NCBI GenBank assembly: GCA_017553025.1
Contig: JAFZNF010000111.1
Span: 1-7,769, forward strand
DNA: 7,769 nt
Reading direction: 5' to 3'
Source: Clostridia bacterium
GTDB lineage: Bacteria > Bacillota_A > Clostridia > UBA1381
The first letter of the stretch is position 1; every line of letters begins with the position of its first letter. Of this stretch, positions 1 through 5,416 are shown in pieces. The notes beneath the pieces were generated by a model that searched no databases, was not told where the DNA came from, and saw nothing but the letters and a program-made list of their open reading frames with translations. Both the position numbers and the translations under genes were made by a program.

Positions 1-260
1 AGTCCGCCCTTTTCGCTGACATCATACACCTGCACTATGTGCGGGTGCGAAAGACCTGCTGCAGCGCGCGCTTCTGCGTTAAAACGCTTAACCACATCGC
101 TGTCATATTTAAGAGAGTCTTTAAGCACTTTTATTGCGACATAGCGGTTTAAAACACGGCATTTCGCCTTATAAACAGTCGCCATTCCGCCCGAGCCTAT
201 CATTTCAAGTATTTCATATCGGTTTTCTAAGACCGTACCTACCAAATAATCGGAATTCAT
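1..260 (-). CDS. prkC: PrkC/PknB-type Ser/Thr protein kinase, N-terminal part only (3' end beyond the window)
   Basis: The first 86 codons of a Hanks-type kinase starting at ATG 260 and running off the low-coordinate edge. ENRYEILEMIGSGGMATVYKA (12-32) contains the glycine-rich ATP-binding loop, VAIKVL (41-46) has the ATP-anchoring lysine K44, and RFNAEARAAAGLSHPHIV (59-76) is the C-helix with salt-bridge partner E63 and the conserved HPHIV. The catalytic loop, DFG motif, membrane span and the extracellular PASTA repeats expected for PrkC are outside the window, so their presence is inference from gene order (phosphatase then kinase). In Firmicutes such kinases bind muropeptides and phosphorylate division, cell-wall and translation factors. 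The start has GAGGAG at 269-274, eight bases upstream, and overlaps the phosphatase stop as ATGA. Confidence 0.93.
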   Translation of the reverse strand, partial: MNSDYLVGTVLENRYEILEMIGSGGMATVYKAKCRVLNRYVAIKVLKDSLKYDSDVVKRFNAEARAAAGLSHPHIVQVYDVSEKGG

Positions 261-1003
261 ATTTGTTTCTCCTCTTCTTTTAAATCAAACGCCAAGCACG
301 TTATATTATCATTTCCGCCCTTTTTATTTGCAAGCTCTACAAGTTTTACCATCGCCATCTGCAAATCGTCATTTTGGTTTATCACATTTAAAATCTGCTC
401 ATCGCTTACTAAATTTGAAAGACCGTCCGAGCATATGAAAACTATCTCTCCGTTATAGTCATTTATGTTCACATCTACTTTAATGGTCGGCTCTGTCCCT
501 ATTGCTCTTGTGATAATATTCTTCTGCGGATGCGTTTTTGCATCATCTGCAGTTATGCTTCCGCGTCTTAAAAGCTCCTGCACATATGAGTGATCTGTGG
601 TGATTTGCTTTATTCTTTCGCTTGTTACCGTATAAACCCTGCTGTCCCCAACGTGTACGGTAATTAGTTTATTCTTATAGACAAATCCGAGCGATGCCGT
701 TGTTCCCATACCCTCTGCTTCTTTATGATGCCTTGCATATTCATAAATTTCCGCATTCGCTTCAATAAATGCTCTGCGTATCATCTCACCGCAGTCTATG
801 TAGTTCAAATCGGGATTAAACTTCTGTATGATTGTGTCCTTTACTATCATAGTCGTCATACGGCTTGCGACTTCTCCCGCATTATGACCGCCCATACCGT
901 CCGCAACCATACCGCCGACAAGATTTTCGTTAAGATAGGAAAAATAGCTGTCTTCGTTGGTGGTACGCATACGTCCGATATCGGTGCATTCGCCTATTCT
1001 CAT
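257..1003 (-). CDS. prpC: PP2C-family Ser/Thr protein phosphatase (PrpC/Stp type)
   Basis: Metal-dependent cytoplasmic phosphatase that reverses phosphorylation by the PrkC/Stk kinase encoded immediately after it. The 248 residues form one PP2C domain with every metal-binding motif: TDIGRMRTTNEDS (7-19, D18), VADGMGGHNAGEVAS (33-47, D35 and G36), GMGTTAS (98-104), VGDSRVY (118-124), SDGLSN (192-197, D193) and GGNDN (229-233, D232). The segment from 140 to 160 corresponds to the flap subdomain of bacterial enzymes. There is no membrane segment or extra domain, and the length matches B. subtilis PrpC (about 254). The ATG at 1003 is supported by AAAGGGGTGA (1008-1017), formed from the end of rlmN including its stop codon. 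It overlaps the kinase start by 4 bp (ATGA), so phosphatase and kinase are probably made by coupled translation. The same gene is called stp in streptococci and staphylococci. Confidence 0.97.
   Translation of the reverse strand: MRIGECTDIGRMRTTNEDSYFSYLNENLVGGMVADGMGGHNAGEVASRMTTMIVKDTIIQKFNPDLNYIDCGEMIRRAFIEANAEIYEYARHHKEAEGMGTTASLGFVYKNKLITVHVGDSRVYTVTSERIKQITTDHSYVQELLRRGSITADDAKTHPQKNIITRAIGTEPTIKVDVNINDYNGEIVFICSDGLSNLVSDEQILNVINQNDDLQMAMVKLVELANKKGGNDNITCLAFDLKEEEKQI
269..274 (-). promoter_or_regulatory. Shine-Dalgarno site of the kinase gene
   Basis: GAGGAG lies eight bases before ATG 260 within the glutamate-rich last codons of the phosphatase (EEEKQI). It supports the kinase start and the ATGA overlap. 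Confidence 0.75.
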
Positions 1004-1007
1004 ATTA

Positions 1008-1017
1008 TCACCCCTTT
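1008..1017 (-). promoter_or_regulatory. Shine-Dalgarno site of the PP2C phosphatase gene, containing the rlmN stop codon
   Basis: AAAGGGGTGA is the last two sense codons of rlmN plus its TGA stop. It lies four bases before ATG 1003. It has the same design as the def site: the stop codon forms the 3' part of the ribosome-binding sequence. Confidence 0.75.
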
Positions 1018-2045
1018 ATTTGTTCTTTTGTATACCTCTTTCTCAGCTGTCCGCAGGACGCGTTTATGTCACTGCCGAGTTCGCGCCTGACCGTTGCGTT
1101 AATTCCGTTTTTTACAAGTCTTTCGCAAAAAGCGTATATTCTTCTTTTATCACCGCTCACAAAATCCCTCTCTTCAATACTGTTTACAGGAATAAGATTT
1201 ATATGGCAAAGCATTCCCGACACAAGATGCGATAGCTCATCTGCATCGTCAAGAGAGTCATTTACCCCCAAAATCAGCGAATACTCAAAACTGATACGCC
1301 TTGAGGTTGCCTTTATATAGTCCTTGCAAGCCTTAATCAGCTCATCAATTTTGTATTTATGATTTATCGGCATAAGTCTGTCCCTTTGCGCGTCATTGGG
1401 TGCGTGCAGGGACACCGAAAGAGTTATTGGCAAATTAAGTTTTGCAAGCTCATAAATTTTAGGGACAACTCCGCAGGTCGAAAGTGCTATGTGCCTATAG
1501 CCTATGTTAAGACCGCTTGGATTATTTACATTATGCAAAAATTTTACTGTGTTTTCAAAGTTATCAAGCGGTTCGCCTATGCCCATCATTACGATATTGC
1601 TTATTCTTTCCCCTAAATCTTTCTGGGCAAAAATCACCTGATTTAATATTTCCGCGCTTGTCAAATCCCGCACCTTTCCGCCTATGGTTGACGCGCAGAA
1701 CCTACAGCCCATACGGCAACCCACCTGTGAGGAAATGCAGATTGAAATTCCGTGATTATAATACATAGCCACGCTTTCTATACAGTTTCCGTCTTCAAGT
1801 TCAAAAAGATACTTTGTGGTATTGTCTATCTTTGAAATAAGTTTTTTTCGTATTTTAAGTGTAGAAATATACGATTTTTCCGCTAATTTTTTTCTTAACT
1901 CCTTGGAAATGTCGGTCATTTCGGAAAAATCCGTAATGCCCTTTAAAAGCCACGAAAACACCTGCTTTGCGTGGAATTTTGCCTCGCCCAGACTTTCAAT
2001 AAATCGACAAAGCTCGTCATATTCAAGGTCCTTTAAATCAATCAT
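1008..2045 (-). CDS. rlmN: Dual-specificity 23S rRNA (A2503-C2)/tRNA (A37-C2) methyltransferase RlmN
   Basis: Radical SAM enzyme that makes 2-methyladenosine at A2503 of 23S rRNA in the peptidyl-transferase centre and at A37 of some tRNAs. The 345-residue protein carries the [4Fe-4S]-binding CxxxCxxC as C110, C114 and C117 (GCRMGCRFCAS), the GEPL motif that helps bind SAM at 157-160, and the conserved C331 in SDINASCGQL, equivalent to the cysteine that is methylated during catalysis in the E. coli enzyme. E90-S91-V92 matches the conserved ESV before the iron-sulfur motif. The related resistance enzyme Cfr was considered; the housekeeping operon position favours RlmN. The ATG at 2045 follows the rsmB stop directly, with AAAGGTG at 2053-2059 as ribosome site. 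The last codons (KG, TGA) form the ribosome site of stp. Confidence 0.96.
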   Translation of the reverse strand: MIDLKDLEYDELCRFIESLGEAKFHAKQVFSWLLKGITDFSEMTDISKELRKKLAEKSYISTLKIRKKLISKIDNTTKYLFELEDGNCIESVAMYYNHGISICISSQVGCRMGCRFCASTIGGKVRDLTSAEILNQVIFAQKDLGERISNIVMMGIGEPLDNFENTVKFLHNVNNPSGLNIGYRHIALSTCGVVPKIYELAKLNLPITLSVSLHAPNDAQRDRLMPINHKYKIDELIKACKDYIKATSRRISFEYSLILGVNDSLDDADELSHLVSGMLCHINLIPVNSIEERDFVSGDKRRIYAFCERLVKNGINATVRRELGSDINASCGQLRKRYTKEQIKG

Positions 2046-3323
2046 TTACCTGCACCTTTTTATCTTGGCTATGAAAAAGCCGTCAGTACCAGAAATATTT
2101 GGATAAAGCGTCACATATCCGCTGTTTTTATAAATTATCGGCGACGGAATTTCAATGCTTACAAGCTCAAAATTGCCGTTTTCTTTCAAAAATTTTTCTA
2201 CAACACCTTCATTTTCCTCTTTATAAAGCGTGCAGGTGCTGTAAACAAGCTCACCGCCGATTTTTAAGTACTTTGACGCATTTTCAAGAATTTTAAGCTG
2301 GATTTTTGGAAGCTCACAAGTATCTTCCTTGTTCCATTTTATATCGGGTTTTCCCGAAATTATGCCTGTTCCCGAGCAGGGAACGTCCGCCAAAACCTTA
2401 TCCGCCTTCCCCAAAAGAGGCTCATAAATGTCAAGAGAATTATGGCATTTTGCGAAAATGATTGAAATTCCCATACGCTCGGCGTTTTTATTTATCAGTT
2501 CTATTTTATGGGGGTGTATATCAAAGGCATAAATTTTGCCCTGATTTTCCATAAGCTCAGCAATATGCGTGGTCTTTCCTCCAGGTGCTGCGCAAACATC
2601 AACGCAAATTTCTCCCGATTTTGGCGCAAGCGCCAAAGACGGCATCATCGCCGCTACGTCCTGCACTGTGAATTTTCCGTCCTGATATTCCTTTGATGAT
2701 GCAACATCAATTCCCTTAACATATGCCGCATATTTGTAAAGAGGCGAAAGCTCCGCATTTTCAATAGGGCAAGCCTTACATTTTAACGAGTTTATTCGGA
2801 TTGTTGTTACAGGTTCCCTGTTAAGGCTTTTTAAAAGCTCCTCGCAAAAATCCAAATCGGCAAATTTCCTTACCATATCCTCTGTAAAGGAATACTTTAC
2901 GGAAAGGTATTTTATTCTGTCTTCAGGAAATTTCAGCAAATCTTTCTTTTTAGCCGATGAACGCAAAACCGCATTGATAAACCCCTTTGATTTTTTGGCA
3001 TATTTCCCTGCAAGACGTACGCTTTCATTTACTGCTGCGCTTTGCGGGACTTTATCAAGATAATATAGCTGGTATATGCCCATCTCAAGTATTAAAAGGA
3101 CGAATTTCGACATTTTTTTAAGTTTAATATCTGAATTCTGCCCGATAATATAGTCGATAGTCAGCTTATACCGCACTGTACCGTAAACAAGCTGTGTAAC
3201 AAAGCCTTTATCAATATCCTGCATATCGCCTTTTAGATGCTCTTTAAGTGCCATATTTGAGTATGCGCCTTTATAAAAGACATCATAAAGAGTAAGAAGT
3301 GCTTTTTCTCTGGCTTGCATCAT
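2046..3323 (-). CDS. rsmB: 16S rRNA (cytosine(967)-C(5))-methyltransferase RsmB
   Basis: Methylates C5 of cytosine 967 (E. coli numbering) in 16S rRNA using S-adenosylmethionine. The 425-residue protein has the two-part build of the family: a NusB-like RNA-binding domain (about 1-135), then a linker and a Rossmann-fold methyltransferase domain (about 165-425). Visible motifs are the SAM-binding CAAPGGKT (244-251), the acidic AFDIHP (266-271), motif IV ADVPCSGTG (312-320) with C316, and motif VI YSTCT (361-365) with C364, the expected nucleophile by comparison with E. coli. The C-terminus GTDGFFIAKIKR is also characteristic. Two ATGs stand in tandem (3323 and 3320); AGGGA at 3331-3335 is 7 bases from the first and 10 from the second, so either may serve. 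The stop abuts the rlmN ATG with no gap (TAAATG). The older name sun refers to the same family. Confidence 0.97.
   Translation of the reverse strand: MMQAREKALLTLYDVFYKGAYSNMALKEHLKGDMQDIDKGFVTQLVYGTVRYKLTIDYIIGQNSDIKLKKMSKFVLLILEMGIYQLYYLDKVPQSAAVNESVRLAGKYAKKSKGFINAVLRSSAKKKDLLKFPEDRIKYLSVKYSFTEDMVRKFADLDFCEELLKSLNREPVTTIRINSLKCKACPIENAELSPLYKYAAYVKGIDVASSKEYQDGKFTVQDVAAMMPSLALAPKSGEICVDVCAAPGGKTTHIAELMENQGKIYAFDIHPHKIELINKNAERMGISIIFAKCHNSLDIYEPLLGKADKVLADVPCSGTGIISGKPDIKWNKEDTCELPKIQLKILENASKYLKIGGELVYSTCTLYKEENEGVVEKFLKENGNFELVSIEIPSPIIYKNSGYVTLYPNISGTDGFFIAKIKRCR
2620..2637 (-). repeat. Perfect 8-bp inverted repeat inside rsmB (possible mRNA hairpin)
   Basis: The arms TTTGGCGC and GCGCCAAA are separated by only two bases. 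In the mRNA this could fold as a 7-bp stem, four of them G-C pairs, closed by a CUUG tetraloop. It covers codons for SLALAP (residues about 229-234). No run of U follows, so it is not an intrinsic terminator. Function, if any, is unknown; a chance product of Ala/Leu codons is quite possible. Confidence 0.45.
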
Positions 3324-3326
3324 ATT

Positions 3327-4013
3327 TTAATCCCTGCGCCTTGAATTGCTTAGTAAAATAAGCCTCAAAATCTGCAGTGCCGACGCCAAAACTGCCGCAA
3401 CATAGGTCATCGCTGCGGCACGCAGTACCTTTTTCGCACCCGAAAGCTCGTCTTCATCAAGCATTGCAGAGTTATCAAGTATTTTGACAGCTCTTCTGCT
3501 TGCGTCAAATTCTACCGGGAGTGTTACAATTTGGAATATAAGCGCTCCCGAAAAGAGAATAATTCCGACATTTGCGAGATTTACCATTCCCAAAAGAAGT
3601 CCTATTATGAAAAGCGGCATTGCTAAAGTTGAGCAAAGATTGACAGCTGGCACAATAGAGTTTCTTATTCTTATAGGCACATACCCTTCCGCGTGCTGGA
3701 CTGCGTGTCCCGCCTCGTGTGCGGCGACTCCTATTGCCGCCACTGAATCGGAATTATATGTGGAATCGGAAAGGCGTATCACATTTGACGACGGGTCAAA
3801 ATGGTCGGTCAGATTTCCCGAAATATTTTCAACGCGTATATTATAAAGACCGTTTTCGTCAAGGATTTTTCTTGCAGCATCCTTTCCCGTATAATGCCTT
3901 ACAGATTTTACCTTTGAATATTTATTAAAAGCACGCTGCACGCCCATTGATGCAAAGGACGCAAGCAGAAAGCCTATTAAAACCAAAAAGTAGGTTGGGT
4001 CGTAAAAATACAT
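3327..4013 (-). CDS. YugP-type membrane zinc metallopeptidase (neutral zinc metallopeptidase family, Zn_peptidase_2)
   Basis: A 228-residue integral membrane protein with a zinc-protease signature. The HEAGH motif at 99-103 gives two zinc-binding histidines (H99, H103) and the catalytic glutamate E100, preceded by the family block HFDPSSNVIRLS (71-82). LPVEFDASRRA (165-175) probably supplies the third ligand, E168 (inference from family pattern). Hydrophobic stretches suited to membrane spans lie at about 5-22, 122-143, 146-165 and 201-222, so the active site follows the first span. The length matches B. subtilis YugP (about 225). Substrate and role are not established for this family. It sits between fmt and rsmB, a location I recall as common in clostridia, whereas B. 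subtilis has yugP elsewhere. The start ATG has a good Shine-Dalgarno site, GAGGTGA at 4018-4024, overlapping the fmt stop. It ends only 3 bp before rsmB. Confidence 0.93.
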   Translation of the reverse strand: MYFYDPTYFLVLIGFLLASFASMGVQRAFNKYSKVKSVRHYTGKDAARKILDENGLYNIRVENISGNLTDHFDPSSNVIRLSDSTYNSDSVAAIGVAAHEAGHAVQHAEGYVPIRIRNSIVPAVNLCSTLAMPLFIIGLLLGMVNLANVGIILFSGALIFQIVTLPVEFDASRRAVKILDNSAMLDEDELSGAKKVLRAAAMTYVAAVLASALQILRLILLSNSRRRD

Positions 4014-4017
4014 TTTC

Positions 4018-4024
4018 TCACCTC
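4018..4024 (-). promoter_or_regulatory. Shine-Dalgarno site of the zinc peptidase gene, overlapping the fmt stop codon
   Basis: GAGGTGA shares its first two bases with the fmt TGA stop (4023-4025) and lies four bases before ATG 4013. A ribosome ending fmt would cover this site, which suggests coupled translation. Confidence 0.7.
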
Positions 4025-4946
4025 ATTTTAATATTGTTCCCGGTTCTATACTATGTCCTCTCAAATATTCGTCAGCCGACATTTTCTTACTGCCTGCAAA
4101 CTGCAGTTCTTTAATGTATATTGAGCCGTCAGCTGTTTTTACCTCTATACCTTTACCCTTTTCAAAGCCTAAAATTTCTCCGTTTTCACCCTCTTGCGCT
4201 GTACCTTTTTCCGCTGTAATTATTTTTACCGTTTCGCCTTTGTAAAAGGAATATGCTAAGGGCCAGCTGTTCATTCCGCAGATAAGTTTTGAAATTCTGT
4301 CTGTACTCTGCGACCAGTCAATATGCCCCATTTCCTTTGTAAGCATAGGCGCATAGGTTGCACCCTCCTTTGCCTGTTTCTTAGGAGTCATATTGTCTAT
4401 ATCTAAAACGGTTTTTGCAAGTAATTCTCCGCCGACATCTGCAATACGCGAAAAAAGTTCCTCCGCCGTTTCATATTCGCCTATTTTGAGTTTTTGACAA
4501 AGCAGTATATCTCCCGTATCAAGTCCCTCGTCCATAAGCATTGTTGTAACGCCCGTTTCCCTATCGCCGTTTATCACCGCCCACTGCACAGGCGCTGCGC
4601 CCCTTAGCTTAGGCAGAAGCGATGCGTGCAGGTTTACACAGCCGTATTTGGGATAGCCAAGCACATATTTGGGAAGTATCTTGCCATATGCGACAACTGC
4701 TATTATGTCAGGCTTTAACTCCTCTAAAATCGGCAAAAGCTCGCCCGATTTAATCTTTTCAGGCTGAAAAACAGGAATATTTTTCTCCAGACACGCAAGT
4801 TTTACATCTGTCGGAAGAAGTTTATGCCCTCTGCCTTTCGGTCTGTCAGGCTGGCTTACCGCACCCACAACATTCATTTTCTTTTCTATGAGAGTTTTTA
4901 AACATTTTGCGGCTATATCGGGAGTACCCATAAAAAGAATTCTCAC
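4023..4946 (-). CDS. fmt: Methionyl-tRNA formyltransferase
   Basis: Transfers a formyl group from 10-formyltetrahydrofolate to Met-tRNA(fMet), making the initiator tRNA for bacterial translation in the cytoplasm. The 307-residue length is typical. The N-terminal formyltransferase domain (about 1-190) has [10 protein letters not shown] (31-40), the catalytic stretch [16 protein letters not shown] (104-119) with N105 and H107, and GLDTGD (141-146) with catalytic D143. The C-terminal tRNA-binding domain (about 205-300) includes the conserved [11 protein letters not shown] block and ends with [11 protein letters not shown]. The start codon is GTG, overlapping the def stop as GTGA; a full GGAGGT Shine-Dalgarno site five bases upstream, and the perfect family N-terminus RILFMGTPD, support it. 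The nearest in-frame ATG would remove the first beta strand. The stop is 9 bp before the zinc peptidase start. Confidence 0.98.
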   Translation of the reverse strand: MRILFMGTPDIAAKCLKTLIEKKMNVVGAVSQPDRPKGRGHKLLPTDVKLACLEKNIPVFQPEKIKSGELLPILEELKPDIIAVVAYGKILPKYVLGYPKYGCVNLHASLLPKLRGAAPVQWAVINGDRETGVTTMLMDEGLDTGDILLCQKLKIGEYETAEELFSRIADVGGELLAKTVLDIDNMTPKKQAKEGATYAPMLTKEMGHIDWSQSTDRISKLICGMNSWPLAYSFYKGETVKIITAEKGTAQEGENGEILGFEKGKGIEVKTADGSIYIKELQFAGSKKMSADEYLRGHSIEPGTILK

Positions 4947-5404
4947 TGTGAACCTCCGTTATCCTGCTTTATTATCTTATCATCAAACAGCTCACCGTTT
5001 AAATGGTCAATCTCGTGGCAAAGCGCAACCGCTAAAAGGTCTTCTCCTTGTTGCTCTATTTTTTTTCCGTTTCTGTCAAATGCTAAAACAGTTACCTTTT
5101 TAGGTCTTTTTACATCTCCCCAAACATCGGGAACACTAAGACAGCCCTCCTGTCCCACCTGTTCGCCCTCGGATTTTACAATCACGGGATTTACAAGCTC
5201 TATTTTCCCGTCGCCTATGTCTATTACAACACAGCGTTTCAAAATCCCCACCTGAGGTGCGGCAAGACCTACTCCGTCCGCATTTTTCATTGTTTCATAC
5301 ATATCATCTAAAAGTTCTGAAAGCCTTTTATCAAAGTTTACCACTTCTTTGCTCTTTTTATAAAGGATTTCATCGCCTTTTTTCCTTATTGTTCGTAATG
5401 CCAT
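4943..5404 (-). CDS. def: Peptide deformylase, type 1
   Basis: Removes the formyl group from the N-terminal methionine of nascent proteins at the ribosome exit, the first step of N-terminal maturation. With the start at ATG 5404 the protein has 153 residues and shows all three family motifs: motif [11 protein letters not shown] (44-53), motif II EGCLS (86-90, metal ligand C88) and motif III HEIDH (130-134, metal ligands H130 and H134, catalytic E131). The ATG at 5404 is preferred over the in-frame GTG at 5413 because [14 protein letters not shown] matches the usual beginning of the family and because GGGGTGA at 5410-5416 is correctly spaced for it; the GTG would add only three residues, has no visible ribosome site, and overlaps the priA stop. 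The stop overlaps the fmt start by 4 bp (GTGA), as expected for genes working on the same formyl-methionine cycle. The short length and motif II sequence fit the bacterial type 1 enzyme. Confidence 0.97.
   Translation of the reverse strand: MALRTIRKKGDEILYKKSKEVVNFDKRLSELLDDMYETMKNADGVGLAAPQVGILKRCVVIDIGDGKIELVNPVIVKSEGEQVGQEGCLSVPDVWGDVKRPKKVTVLAFDRNGKKIEQQGEDLLAVALCHEIDHLNGELFDDKIIKQDNGGSQ
4952..4957 (-). promoter_or_regulatory. Shine-Dalgarno site for the GTG start of fmt
   Basis: GGAGGT, a full consensus match, lies five bases before the GTG at 4946 and encodes two glycines near the C-terminus of deformylase. It justifies the non-ATG start and the 4-bp overlap with def. Confidence 0.8.
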
Positions 5405-5409
5405 CTCTA

Positions 5410-5416
5410 TCACCCC
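5410..5416 (-). promoter_or_regulatory. Shine-Dalgarno site that decides the def start, containing the priA stop codon
   Basis: GGGGTGA reads into the last glycine codon and TGA stop of priA and is followed by five bases and ATG 5404. It matches the complement of the 16S rRNA 3' end (GGAGGTGA) except for one base. No comparable site precedes the alternative GTG at 5413, so this site is the main reason to start def at 5404. Confidence 0.75.

Noticed and set aside
1008..2045. Possibility that the radical SAM gene is the antibiotic-resistance enzyme Cfr
   Set aside because: The motifs are shared by both families, but the gene sits in the conserved housekeeping block between rsmB and the phosphatase, with matching base composition and no mobile-element sequence nearby.
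1740..2472. GATTGAAATTCC appearing in both rlmN and rsmB
   Set aside because: Only 12 bases, both encode Gly-Ile-Ser-Ile on the minus strand, and there is no regular spacing or further copies of that length; coincidence of codon use.
3393..3420. Inverted repeat TGCCGCA ... TGCGGCA with a 14-base loop near the 3' end of the zinc peptidase gene
   Set aside because: The arms are alanine-rich codons (RAAAMTYVAAVL), short, with a wide loop and no U tract; not a terminator and probably chance.
3484..3846. Plus-strand open frame of 120 codons opposite the zinc peptidase gene
   Set aside because: It lies wholly antisense to a gene with clear family motifs, and its translation shows no recognisable domain. 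The same holds for all other plus-strand frames, such as 725-1090, 2046-2106 and 5257-5613.
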